64,000 bases of DNA from Aldehydirespirator sp963667505 (GTDB taxonomy: Bacteria > Actinomycetota > Acidimicrobiia > Acidimicrobiales > Aldehydirespiratoraceae), in assembly GCA_963667505.2 (NCBI GenBank), contig OY763490.2:2232001-2296000 (forward strand), written 5' to 3'. A program made the translations under genes and the position numbers. Numbering within the stretch: the stretch's first letter is position 1; each line of letters begins with the position of its first letter. This document shows positions 17,174 through 25,847 of this stretch, in pieces. The notes beneath the pieces were generated by a model, which did not search any database, had not been told where the DNA came from, and was given only the letters and a program-made list of their open reading frames with translations.

Positions 17174-18768
17174 TGCAGCCGGGTTCGAGCCGCAAGACAA
17201 CGCCGACAGGGCGAGTAGTCGTGGTCGGGGCGGGCGTCACCGGCCTGGCGGCCGCCTTCGATCTGCGCCGAGCCGGGTTCGACGCGGTGGTGCTGGAAGC
17301 GAGCGACCGGCCGGGCGGCAAGGTCGACTCCGCCGAGGTGGGAGGACTGGCGGTGGACTCCGGGCCCGACGGCTTCTTGGCCCGAGACCCGGCCGCGGCC
17401 GAGCTGTGCCACCGACTGGGGCTCGGCGCCGAGTTGGTGGCGCCCGTCAGCAACTCCGCGTACGTGTGGGTCGACCGCGGCCTGCGGCCCCTGCCCGACC
17501 GTTCGCTGCTGGGCGCCCCCTTCGACGCCGAGGCGGTGGCCGGACGCGGGATCGTGTCGGCCGCGGGCGTGGAGGACCTCCGCCGCGGCCTCCGATGGGA
17601 CGGGCCCGCGCTGGGAGGCGACGCTCCGTTGGGCGAGGTGCTCCGTCCTCGGGTCGGAGACGAGGTGTTCGAACGGCTCATCGACCCGCTGCTGGGCGGC
17701 ATCAACGCCGGGGCGGCCGATCAGATGAGCATCGAGGCGAGCGCCGCCCCGCTCTACGAGGCAGCCCGGAAGGGAGGGCCCTTCGGCGCGGCCCTGAGCG
17801 CAGCCGCCGCGGCCCGGTCGGACGACCGGGCTGCGGGCCCAGCCGGTCCGCTGTTCCAGACCGTGCGAGGCGGGACGGCCCGCCTGATCGACGCGCTCAC
17901 GGCCACGTTGGGCGGTGCCGTCCATTTGGCCACGCCCGCCGAGGCGCTCGGGCGCCGCAGCCGGGGGCCGGGCAGGGCACCGTCCTGGACGGTGGCCACC
18001 CCGAGCGGATCCCTGGAAGCCGACGGCGTGCTCCTGGCTGCTCCCGCCTGGGAGACGGCCCGTCTGCTCGAGGCCCACGCGCACGAGGCCGCGGCGATCC
18101 TGGGCGGCATCGAGTACGCAGACGTTGCGCTGCTCATGCTGGTCGCGGGATCAGACGAGGTCTGCCGCCCCTTGGACGGCAGCGGGTTCCTGGTGCCGCG
18201 AAGCGAGGGCCTGCTGATGACCGCCTGCTCCTGGTCGTCGTCGAAGTGGCGCCACTACTCCCGCCCCGGCCGGTGCGTGCTGCGGGTCTCGACCGGGCGC
18301 ACCGACGACCGGCGCTGGCTCGACCTCGAACCGGCCGACCTGGTCGCCGCACTGGTCGGGGAACTGGTCGAGACCGGGGTGCTGTGCGAACCGGCCGCGC
18401 CCGGTGCCGTCGAGGGCGGCCTCCGCATGGGCGCCAGCCTGGACGACGGCACGGCCGACGACGCCGCGGCTGTCATGGACAACCGCCGACGACGCGGCTC
18501 AAATGTGAGCGTGAGCACCGAGCCGACAGGTCGCATTCCCACGCGAGCGGCGCCAGGGCCGGCCATGAGGCTGCGGCCTTGGCGCCGCTCGCTGCCTCAG
18601 TACCGGCCCGGCCACCTGGGCCGCATCGCCTCGGTCGAGGCCTGCCTGGCCGCCGAAACGCCCGGCGTGGTGGCGACCGGCGCCGCCTTCCGGGGTATCG
18701 GCCTACCCGCGTGCGTGCGACAGGCCGAGGCCGCGGTCTCGACCCTGATGGGAACGGCGCGGTGTTGA
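17173..18768 (+). CDS. hemG: Protoporphyrinogen/coproporphyrinogen III oxidase (FAD-dependent)
   Basis: 531 residues. The dinucleotide-binding fold is at the N-terminus (VVVVGAGVTGLAAAFDLRR), with the FAD-contacting EASDRPGGKV, then SGPDGFLARDP and the C-terminal FAD motif VVATGAAFRGIGLPACV. The family is HemY/CgoX; in actinobacteria it usually acts on coproporphyrinogen in the coproporphyrin-dependent route. The ATG at 17173 overlaps the hemE stop. Two insertions rich in Arg/Pro/Gly (about residues 258-285 and 425-460) make it longer than the usual 450-480 residues. The stop is overlapped by the next gene. Confidence 0.9.
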   Translation: MQPGSSRKTTPTGRVVVVGAGVTGLAAAFDLRRAGFDAVVLEASDRPGGKVDSAEVGGLAVDSGPDGFLARDPAAAELCHRLGLGAELVAPVSNSAYVWVDRGLRPLPDRSLLGAPFDAEAVAGRGIVSAAGVEDLRRGLRWDGPALGGDAPLGEVLRPRVGDEVFERLIDPLLGGINAGAADQMSIEASAAPLYEAARKGGPFGAALSAAAAARSDDRAAGPAGPLFQTVRGGTARLIDALTATLGGAVHLATPAEALGRRSRGPGRAPSWTVATPSGSLEADGVLLAAPAWETARLLEAHAHEAAAILGGIEYADVALLMLVAGSDEVCRPLDGSGFLVPRSEGLLMTACSWSSSKWRHYSRPGRCVLRVSTGRTDDRRWLDLEPADLVAALVGELVETGVLCEPAAPGAVEGGLRMGASLDDGTADDAAAVMDNRRRRGSNVSVSTEPTGRIPTRAAPGPAMRLRPWRRSLPQYRPGHLGRIASVEACLAAETPGVVATGAAFRGIGLPACVRQAEAAVSTLMGTARC

Positions 18769-19403
18769 ACGAGCCCGCCGGGGGCCGGCAACCGGTTCCG
18801 GCCCGCCTGGTGGCGATCGACACCGGGCCGGCCCGCGAATGGGCGGCGGCGGACCGGGAACTGGTGGTCGCCCGTCCCGACGAACTGCCCGAGGGAGACA
18901 CCCATTTGAGCGTGACCCGCACCTTCTGTTTCGCCGACCTGAGCGGCTTCACCGCCTACACCCGCGCCCACGGCCCCCACGAGGCCGCCGCGATCCTCGG
19001 CGAGTTCCGCCGGGTCACCCGCAACGTCTCGGTCAAGCGGGGCGTCCGGATCGCCAAGTGGCTGGGCGACGGCACGATGCTCGTCTCCACCGACACCGGC
19101 GCGGCCATCGCTCTGGGTGCCCACCTGATCCACCACTTCTCCGACTGCGGCGTGCAGATGCGTGTCGGCGCGGCCACCGGGGAGGCCCTGCTGTTCGAGG
19201 GCGACGACTACATCGGCGAAGCCGTGAACCTGGCCGCCAAGCTGTGCGCCGTCGCTCCGGCCGGGGAGATGTACGCCGTCGTGGACGAGCTCGACCTGCC
19301 CGACTGGGTCGCGTGCCTCGGCGACGTCACGGTGAGCATCGACGGCGTGGGCCGCGTCGAGGGCATCCACCGCCTGCAGCCCGCGATCGGCGGCCGACCC
19401 TAG
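18762..19403 (+). CDS. Class III adenylate/guanylate cyclase domain protein
   Basis: 213 residues starting at a GTG that overlaps the preceding stop by seven bases (a TTG follows immediately as an alternative). Residues about 54-180 are a class III nucleotidyl cyclase domain: metal Asp D59 in CFADLSGFTAYT, K99 and D103 in AKWLGDGTML, and N156 in EAVNLAAKL. The transition-state Arg normally four residues after that Asn is Lys160. With two metal ligands kept, catalysis is possible but weakened or altered. No sensor domain is attached. Coupling to hemE/hemG and lnt suggests an operon. Confidence 0.75.
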   Translation: MLNEPAGGRQPVPARLVAIDTGPAREWAAADRELVVARPDELPEGDTHLSVTRTFCFADLSGFTAYTRAHGPHEAAAILGEFRRVTRNVSVKRGVRIAKWLGDGTMLVSTDTGAAIALGAHLIHHFSDCGVQMRVGAATGEALLFEGDDYIGEAVNLAAKLCAVAPAGEMYAVVDELDLPDWVACLGDVTVSIDGVGRVEGIHRLQPAIGGRP

Positions 19404-19425
19404 GCCCGGCCGAGGTCCCGCGAGC

Positions 19426-21015
19426 ATGGCTCCCCCAGGACGCGGCGGCGCGGCGGGCCGAGACGGCCGCGACTCGGCTTCGCTGCTCGTTCTGGGCGGG
19501 CCGTGGATCCGTTCGGCGGTGGCCGGGCTCCTGCTGGCCGGGTCGGTGCCGCCGTGGGGGTTCTGGCCCCTGGGGGTACTGGGCATGGCCCTCTGGGTGG
19601 AACTGCTGGCCGAGGCCAAGCCCCACCGCCGCGCCGGACTGTCGGCGGTGGTGAGCGTCAGCTGGCTGGCCCCGGCGACGGTGTGGATGGCGGACCTGAC
19701 GCTCGTCGGCTGGCCGCTGGCCGTCGTCGGGTTCGCGGCCATGCACGCCGCGGCCGGGGCGCTCGTGCCCTCCGGCCACCGTCGCCGGGTCGCCTTCCCG
19801 GCCGCGTTCGCGCTGGCCGAGTTCCTGCGATGGAGCTGGCCCTTCGGCGGCGTGCCCTTGGCGACGATGGCGATGGCGCAGGTCTCGGGGCCCCTGGCCG
19901 AGACGGTGCGCATAGGCGGCCCGTTGCTGCTCACCGCGCTCACCGCGGTCGCGGGGGTGACGCTGGCCGCCATCCTGTCGGGCAGCTTCCGGCCCGCGCT
20001 GACCGGAGCGGCCGTGCTGGTGGCCGCGGGCCTCGCCGGGTCGGCCGCGCCCGGCACCGAGACGGTCGGGGTCGACGGCGCCGTCGACCCCGACGCCCGG
20101 ATGACGGTGGCCGCGGTCCAGGGAGGCGGTCCCCAGAACACGAGAGCCGACCTGTGCGAGCAGCGAAACGTCTTCGAGCGCCACATGGAAGCCAGCCGAT
20201 CTCAGGTGCAGACACCCGTCGACCTTGTGCTGTGGCCCGAGGACGTGGTGCATCCCAGACCCGACGCCGAAGCGGAGCGCCGCGCCTGCCCTGAGCCTCT
20301 GCTCACTCAGAGCGAGGCCCGCGCCCGTCTCTCAGAACTGGCCCGAGACCTCGACACCGTGCTGGTGGCCGGGTTCTTCGAGCGCACCGCCGACGGCGAG
20401 GCCAACCGGAACTACACCGCCGCCTACAACGCCGCCGGCACGCCGGTGGACACCTACGACAAGGTCCGGCTCGTGCCCTTCGGCGAGTACGTGCCTCTGC
20501 GGTCTACCGCGGAGCGCTTCAGCGACGAGCTGCCCGCCCGCGACGTGCGGGCCGGGCCCCCCGACGACCCCGCCGCCCTTCAGACGCCGCTCGGACCTCT
20601 CGGGGTCGTCATCTCCTGGGAGGTGTTCTTCGAGCACCGGGCCCGCAGCGCCATCGGCGACGGCGACGGCCGGCTGCTGCTGAACCCCACCAACGGATCG
20701 AGCTATTGGCTGACCATCGTGCAGTCCCAGCAGATCGCCTCCAGCCGCTTGCGGGCGCTGGAGACCGGGCGCTGGGTGGTGCAGGCCGCGCCGACCGGCT
20801 TCTCCGCGGTCATCAACCCCGCCGGCGAGGTGATCGAGCGGACCGGCACGTCGGAGGCCAGGGTGATCCAGACGACGGTAGAGCTCCGCCGCGGCGATAC
20901 GCTCGCGGTCCGACTGGGGGCATGGCCCGTGGCGGTGGCCGCGGCGCTCATGCTCTCGCTGGCGCTCGGCCTAGGGCGCTTGTTCACCAGACGCAAGCCA
21001 GGGGGAGTGCTCTAG
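19426..21015 (+). CDS. lnt: Apolipoprotein N-acyltransferase-like membrane protein with Ser at the nucleophile position
   Basis: 529 residues. Six or so N-terminal membrane segments, then a nitrilase-like periplasmic domain, then a C-terminal helix (VAVAAALMLSLALGLGRLF), the Lnt layout. The catalytic triad positions are E272 (VLWPEDV), K346 (TYDKVRLVPFGEYVPL) and residue 397, which is Ser (TCC at 20614-20616, GVVISWEVFF) where Lnt has Cys. The spacing matches E. coli E267-K335-C387, so alignment is secure. Either a serine-dependent acyltransferase, a relative with another acceptor, or an inactive enzyme. NPTNGSSYW and the downstream conserved Arg-rich segment are normal. Confidence 0.82.
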   Translation: MAPPGRGGAAGRDGRDSASLLVLGGPWIRSAVAGLLLAGSVPPWGFWPLGVLGMALWVELLAEAKPHRRAGLSAVVSVSWLAPATVWMADLTLVGWPLAVVGFAAMHAAAGALVPSGHRRRVAFPAAFALAEFLRWSWPFGGVPLATMAMAQVSGPLAETVRIGGPLLLTALTAVAGVTLAAILSGSFRPALTGAAVLVAAGLAGSAAPGTETVGVDGAVDPDARMTVAAVQGGGPQNTRADLCEQRNVFERHMEASRSQVQTPVDLVLWPEDVVHPRPDAEAERRACPEPLLTQSEARARLSELARDLDTVLVAGFFERTADGEANRNYTAAYNAAGTPVDTYDKVRLVPFGEYVPLRSTAERFSDELPARDVRAGPPDDPAALQTPLGPLGVVISWEVFFEHRARSAIGDGDGRLLLNPTNGSSYWLTIVQSQQIASSRLRALETGRWVVQAAPTGFSAVINPAGEVIERTGTSEARVIQTTVELRRGDTLAVRLGAWPVAVAAALMLSLALGLGRLFTRRKPGGVL

Positions 21016-21019
21016 CGCC

Positions 21020-22351
21020 ATGCCCGCCGCCGCGGACCCCTGTGCACCCCTGCGGGTCGCCATGCTCGCCTACCGGGGCAAGCCCCATGTCGGCGGCCAG
21101 GGCGTGTACGTGAGCCGGCTGTCGGCGGCACTGGCCGACCTGGGTCACAGTGTCACCGTGCTGGGAGGCCCCCCCTACCCCGCGCTCGACCCTCGGGTTC
21201 CGCTCGTGAGGCTGGGAGGCCTCGACATCTGGGCATCCCCCCATCCCATGCGCAAGCCGCGCGCCTGGGAGCTCCAGGACTGGATCGACGTCGCCGAGCA
21301 CGCTTCCTTCGCCACCGGCAACTTTAGCGAGCCGATGGCGTTCAGTTTAAGAGCCTGGCGCCACCTGCGGCACCGCCGGGCGGACTTCGACATCATTCAC
21401 GACAACCAGACGCTCGGCTGGGGGATCCTGGCGCTGGTGAGGGCAGGATGGCCGCTGCTGGAGACGATCCACCATCCCATCACCGTGGACCGGCGGCTGG
21501 AGCTGGACCACGCCCGCAGCCTGAGGGAGCAGATCGGCAAGCGCCGCTGGTACGCGTTCACCAAGATGCAGACGCAGGTGGCCCGCCGACTGCCGCGAGT
21601 TCTGACAGTGTCGGAGTCCTCCAAGGCGGACATCGCGCGCGACCATCGGGTTCCGCCCGAGCGTGTCCATGTGGTGCCGGTGGGCGTCGACCCGGACCTG
21701 TTCTCGCCGGTGCCGTCGATAGCCCGCCAGCCCGGCCGCCTGATCACCACCGCCAGCGCGGACGTGACCATGAAGGGCCTGAGCTTCCTGCTGGAGGCTG
21801 TCGCCAAGCTGCGCACCGAGCGCCACATCGACCTGACCATCATCGGCAGGCCCGTCCGGGACTCCGCCGCGAGCCGCGCCATCTCCGAGCTGGGCATCGA
21901 CGATGTGGTGACCTTCGTGTCGGGAGTGCCCGACCGCAGGATCGTGGAGCTCTACGCCGAGGCCGAGCTGGCCGTGGTGCCCTCGCTCTACGAGGGCTTC
22001 TCGCTCCCGGCGATAGAGGCCATGTCCTGCGGGGTGGCGCTGGTGGCAACCACCGGCGGAGCGCTGCCCGAAGTGGCCGGAACCCACGGCGAGACCTGCT
22101 TCCTCACCGAGCCGGGCGACGCCGAGGCGCTCGCCTCCGTGCTGCGGGAGGCGCTCGACGATCCCGACGCCCGGGCCCGGGTGGGCCGGGCCGGACGGCA
22201 GCGGGTCGTGGACCAGTGGTCCTGGCGCCACACCGCCGAGCGCACGGTGGAGCAGTACCGGGCCGCGATGGACGAGGCGAGGCCGACGCCGCCGAGCGCG
22301 GCGGCCAGGGTCCGAGCAACCGCGGCCCGAGCCGGAGCGAGGCCGCGCTGA
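21020..22351 (+). CDS. Glycosyltransferase family 4 protein
   Basis: 443 residues, GT-B fold. The N-terminal domain starts with RVAMLAYRGKPHVGGQGVYV (acceptor-side glycine loop). The C-terminal nucleotide-sugar domain has VVPVGVDPDLFSPV, TTASADVTMKGLSFLLEAV and the retaining-enzyme motif VVPSLYEGFSLPAIEAMSCG (EX7E). It transfers a sugar from an NDP-sugar to an unknown lipid or glycan acceptor. Its stop overlaps the methyltransferase start, and the three genes to 24214 form one tight unit. C-terminal 30 residues are Ala/Arg-rich and disordered. Confidence 0.88.
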   Translation: MPAAADPCAPLRVAMLAYRGKPHVGGQGVYVSRLSAALADLGHSVTVLGGPPYPALDPRVPLVRLGGLDIWASPHPMRKPRAWELQDWIDVAEHASFATGNFSEPMAFSLRAWRHLRHRRADFDIIHDNQTLGWGILALVRAGWPLLETIHHPITVDRRLELDHARSLREQIGKRRWYAFTKMQTQVARRLPRVLTVSESSKADIARDHRVPPERVHVVPVGVDPDLFSPVPSIARQPGRLITTASADVTMKGLSFLLEAVAKLRTERHIDLTIIGRPVRDSAASRAISELGIDDVVTFVSGVPDRRIVELYAEAELAVVPSLYEGFSLPAIEAMSCGVALVATTGGALPEVAGTHGETCFLTEPGDAEALASVLREALDDPDARARVGRAGRQRVVDQWSWRHTAERTVEQYRAAMDEARPTPPSAAARVRATAARAGARPR

Positions 22352-23130
22352 TGCTGACCGTCGACTACGGCCGGCTCGAGGTGCGCCCCGGCGAGCGTCT
22401 GCTGGACCTGGGCTGCGGCTTCGGCCGCCACTCCTACGAGGCGCTGAAGCGGGGCGCCGAGGTGGTGGCCTGCGACCTGGCCCGCCCCGAGGTCGAGCAG
22501 GTCCGCGACCTGGCCCGCCTGCTGGCGGCCGAGGGCGAGATAGACGACTCGGCCATGGCCGCGCCGGTGCAGGGCAACGCTCTGGGCCTGCCCTTCGACG
22601 ACCAGTCCTTCGACCGGGTGATCGCGTCGGAGGTGCTCGAGCACATCGACGACGACGAGTCGGCCTTCGCCGAACTGGCCCGGGTGCTGCGCCCGGGCGG
22701 CCGGCTGGCGGTGACCGTCCCGTCGTGGCTGCCCGAGACCGTCTGCTGGAAGCTGTCGAGCGACTACCACGCTCCGGCGGCGGCGGGCGGCCACGTCCGC
22801 GTCTACCGCCTGAGCGGCATTCGGCGCAGGCTGGTCGCGGCCGGGCTGCAGCCGGATCGCTGGCACCGGGCTCACGCCCTGCACGCGCCGTACTGGTGGC
22901 TGCGCTGCGCGGTGGGGCCGAACCGGGAGGTCGGCGAGAGCCGTCTGGTGAGCGCCTACCACCGCCTGCTGACCTGGGACATCACCAAGCGGCCGCTGGT
23001 CACGGTGGCAGCCGAGCGGCTGCTCAATCCGCTGGTGGGCAAGAGCCTCGTGGTGTACGCCGACAAGCCCCCACGGGTGCCGGCCGCCGCGCCCGCAGCC
23101 TCACGACCGGCATCGGCCCGTGCTGCCTGA
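22351..23130 (+). CDS. Class I SAM-dependent methyltransferase
   Basis: 259 residues. Motif I LLDLGCGFGRHSYEAL, acidic motif II end (VVACDLARPEV), a Phe/Asp-rich post-I strand (LPFDDQSFDRVIASEVLEHI) and post-motif ELARVLRPGGRLAVTVPSW mark a ubiE/methyltransferase-11 type fold. ATG 22351 overlaps the upstream stop and the last 11 bases overlap the next gene. No membrane segment. The substrate is unknown; the operon partners (GT4 and an alpha-toroid protein) suggest modification of a glycolipid or polyprenoid. Confidence 0.85.
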   Translation: MLTVDYGRLEVRPGERLLDLGCGFGRHSYEALKRGAEVVACDLARPEVEQVRDLARLLAAEGEIDDSAMAAPVQGNALGLPFDDQSFDRVIASEVLEHIDDDESAFAELARVLRPGGRLAVTVPSWLPETVCWKLSSDYHAPAAAGGHVRVYRLSGIRRRLVAAGLQPDRWHRAHALHAPYWWLRCAVGPNREVGESRLVSAYHRLLTWDITKRPLVTVAAERLLNPLVGKSLVVYADKPPRVPAAAPAASRPASARAA

Positions 23131-24214
23131 CCCGGCCAGCCGGACGCACCCGGCCCCGACAGTGGCGGGGCTGCTGTCGTCGGCTGCGGTGGCCCAGACC
23201 GCGGAGACGATCGCGGCGGTCCAGCTGCGCAGCGGCATGATCCCGCGCTTCGCGGGCGGCGTCGCCGATCCTTGGAACCACGTCGAGGCGGCCATGGGGC
23301 TGACGGTGGCCGGGCGCCGGGCAGAGGCCGAGGCCGCCTACGAGTGGCTGGTCGGCGCCCAGCGTCCCGACGGCTCCTGGCACCAGTACTACACCGCGGA
23401 GGGCATCGACCAGGACACGCTCGACGCCAACACCATCGCCTACGTGGCCACGGGGGTCTGGCATCACTGGCTGCGCTACGGCGACCACGGGTTCCTGACC
23501 GAAATGTGGCCCGTGGTCCAGCGGGCCCTCGACTTCGTGCTGGGCCTGCAGACCGCCCGGGGCGAGATCCTTTGGGCCCGCCACGCCGACGGAACGCCGT
23601 GGCCCTACGCCCTGCTCACCGGGTCGTCGTCGATCAGCCACAGCCTGCGGTGCGGGCTGGCCGTCGCCCACCAAGTGGGCGAGGAGCGTCCCGGCTGGGA
23701 GCTAGCCCTGGGCCGGCTGGTTCACACCATCCGCCATTTCGGCCGCGAGGCGTTCGCCCCCACGGACCGCTGGGCCATGGACTGGTACTACCCGGTGCTG
23801 ACCGGCGTGCTGACCGGCCCGGAGGCCGCCGCCCGGCTGGCTTCGGGGCGCGAGACCTTCGTGTACGACGGCGAGGGCGTGCGCTGCGTGAGCAACCAGG
23901 ACTGGGTGACCCCCGCGGAGACCAGCGAGTGTGTCATGGCCCATCTGGCTGCGGGCGACCGGGCGACCGCCCTCACGCTGTTCGAGTGGTCGCAGCGCCT
24001 GCGGGAGCCCGACGGCAGCTACCTGACCGGCCGGGCCTTCCCCGACGGTGTGAGCTATCCCCACCAGGAGCGCACCACCTACTCCGCGGCGGCGGTTCTG
24101 CTGGCCGCCGACGCCCTGGCCGGCGACAGCCCGACCTCTGACCTCTTCGTCAACTGCGAGTCCCTTCCCGCCCCGCTCGACCTCGACCCGGTGGAGGAGC
24201 CCGCCCGCGACTAG
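23120..24214 (+). CDS. Alpha-toroid protein of the prenyltransferase/squalene oxidase-like superfamily
   Basis: 364 residues from GTG 23120. Repeating helix pairs with Trp/Gly/Asp-rich turns (GGVADPWNHVEAAMGLTVAG, AQRPDGSWHQYY, WHHWLRYGDHGFL, LREPDGSYLTG) form an alpha/alpha-barrel as in terpene cyclases and prenyltransferase-like proteins or six-hairpin glycosidases. The QxxDGSW-like motif (QRPDGSWHQY) is typical. A DxDD cyclase motif is not evident. It could process a prenyl or a glycan substrate made by its two partners. Confidence is high for fold, low for reaction. Confidence 0.7.
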   Translation: MLPDPASRTHPAPTVAGLLSSAAVAQTAETIAAVQLRSGMIPRFAGGVADPWNHVEAAMGLTVAGRRAEAEAAYEWLVGAQRPDGSWHQYYTAEGIDQDTLDANTIAYVATGVWHHWLRYGDHGFLTEMWPVVQRALDFVLGLQTARGEILWARHADGTPWPYALLTGSSSISHSLRCGLAVAHQVGEERPGWELALGRLVHTIRHFGREAFAPTDRWAMDWYYPVLTGVLTGPEAAARLASGRETFVYDGEGVRCVSNQDWVTPAETSECVMAHLAAGDRATALTLFEWSQRLREPDGSYLTGRAFPDGVSYPHQERTTYSAAAVLLAADALAGDSPTSDLFVNCESLPAPLDLDPVEEPARD

Positions 24215-24227
24215 CGGCCTGCGCCGG

Positions 24228-24272
24228 AACTGGCAGCCCAGAGGTCCGAAACGGACTCCACCGCTGCCAATT
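24228..24272. repeat. Single copy of the AACTGGCAGC / GCTGCCAATT palindrome
   Basis: Arms at 24228-24237 and 24263-24272 pair over ten bases with one G-T; loop 25 nt. The sequence and spacing match the three tandem units at 3219-3408, 21 kb away, although the loop differs. It lies in the gap between the alpha-toroid gene and the aldehyde dehydrogenase, both rightward. Confidence 0.8.
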
Positions 24273-24311
24273 CGCGTTCAGATCCGGCCGAAGATCGAAG
24301 GGACCAGGGCC

Positions 24312-25778
24312 ATGTGGCACGAAGAGAGGCTTCTGATCGGCGGTGAACTGGTGGACGCCGCCGGCGGGGCCGTGTTCGAGACGGTCAACCCGGCGACTGA
24401 GGAGGTGCTGGGGACCGCCGCCGACGCCGGCCCCGACGACGCCGAGGCTGCCGTGGCCGCCGCCCGCCGGGCCTTCGACTCCACCGACTGGTCCCGCGAC
24501 CACGCCTTCCGGGCGCACTGCCTGCGCCAGCTGCACGAGGCGCTGACCGGCTGCCTTGAGGAGATGCGGGCCATCACGGTGGCCGAGGCGGGCGCGCCGA
24601 TCATGCTCACCCGGGGCGGCCCGCAGCTGGAGGCGCCGGTGGGGATGGTGCGCTGGCACGCCGACCTGCTCGACTCCTACGACTGGACCGAGGACCTGGG
24701 CGTGGCCGAGTCGGTGTACGGGTCGCACCGCCGCTGGATCGAGCGGGAGGCGGCCGGGGTGGTGGCCGCCATCACGCCCTACAACTTCCCCACCCAGATC
24801 AACCTGGCCAAGCTGGCGCCCGCGCTGGCCGCGGGCTGCACGGTGGTGCTCAAGGGGGCGCCCGACACGCCGTGGTCAGCGCTGGCGCTGGGACGGCTGA
24901 TCGCTGAGCGCACCGACATCCCGGCCGGGGTGGTGAACGTGCTGTCGTCGTCGGGCGCGGCGGCGGGCGAGGCCCTGACCGCCCATCCGGGCGTGGACAT
25001 GGTGAGCTTCACCGGGTCCACCGAGGTGGGACGGCGGGTGATGGCGGCCGCGTCGGCCACCGTGAAGCGGGTGTTCCTGGAGCTCGGGGGCAAGAGCGCC
25101 TACGTGGTGCTCGACGACGCCGACGCGGGCACGGTGGGGCTGATGGCCGCCGCTATGGCGTGCACCCACGCCGGCCAGGGCTGCGCGATCACCACCCGTC
25201 TGGTGGTGCCGGAGGCCATGCACGACGAGGTGGTGGACGCGGTGGGCGCCACGCTTGACGGCCTGCCCTACGGCGACCCGGCCGACGAGTCGCACCTGAT
25301 GGGGCCGTTGATCAGCGAGCGCCAGCGGTCCAAAGTCGAGGGCCTGGTGGCTGCCGCCCGGGCCGAGGGGGCTGCGCTGGCGCGGGGCGGTCGACGGCCC
25401 GAGCATCTGCGGAGCGGCTACTACTACGAGCCGACGGTACTGGTCGGCGTGGGCGAGGACGACACCATCGCCCAGCAGGAGGTCTTCGGCCCGGTGCTGT
25501 CGGTGATCGCCTACGATGGCGGCGACGACGAGGCGGTCCGCATCGCCAACAACTCGGCATACGGCCTGTCGGGCGCGGTGGCCAGCGCCGACTCGGAGCG
25601 GGCCCGGGCAGCGGCCCGGCGCATCCGCAGCGGCACGGTGAGCGTGAACGGCGGCGTGTACTACGGGCCCGACGCCCCCTTCGGCGGCTACAAGCAGTCG
25701 GGTGTCGGCCGGGAGATGGGGGTGGCCGGGTTCGAGGAGTTCCTGGAGATCAAGACCCTGGCCGAGCCCGCGCCATGA
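24312..25778 (+). CDS. NAD(P)-dependent aldehyde dehydrogenase
   Basis: 488 residues, normal length. Catalytic Cys in HAGQGCAITTR, general base Glu in RVFLELGGKSAYVV, oxyanion Asn in ITPYNFPTQIN, cofactor loop SFTGSTEVGRRV, and the C-terminal EVFGPVLSVIAYDG and PFGGYKQSGVGREMG. It oxidises an aldehyde to a carboxylic acid. ATG 24312 is preceded by a GGGAC purine stretch. Isolated single gene; the substrate cannot be told. Confidence 0.9.
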   Translation: MWHEERLLIGGELVDAAGGAVFETVNPATEEVLGTAADAGPDDAEAAVAAARRAFDSTDWSRDHAFRAHCLRQLHEALTGCLEEMRAITVAEAGAPIMLTRGGPQLEAPVGMVRWHADLLDSYDWTEDLGVAESVYGSHRRWIEREAAGVVAAITPYNFPTQINLAKLAPALAAGCTVVLKGAPDTPWSALALGRLIAERTDIPAGVVNVLSSSGAAAGEALTAHPGVDMVSFTGSTEVGRRVMAAASATVKRVFLELGGKSAYVVLDDADAGTVGLMAAAMACTHAGQGCAITTRLVVPEAMHDEVVDAVGATLDGLPYGDPADESHLMGPLISERQRSKVEGLVAAARAEGAALARGGRRPEHLRSGYYYEPTVLVGVGEDDTIAQQEVFGPVLSVIAYDGGDDEAVRIANNSAYGLSGAVASADSERARAAARRIRSGTVSVNGGVYYGPDAPFGGYKQSGVGREMGVAGFEEFLEIKTLAEPAP

Positions 25779-25847
25779 TGGAACGAGCGGCGGGGTGCGG
25801 GCCGGCTGCCGCCCGGCGCCGGGCCGAGCCTGCGCCATGATGGGGCC

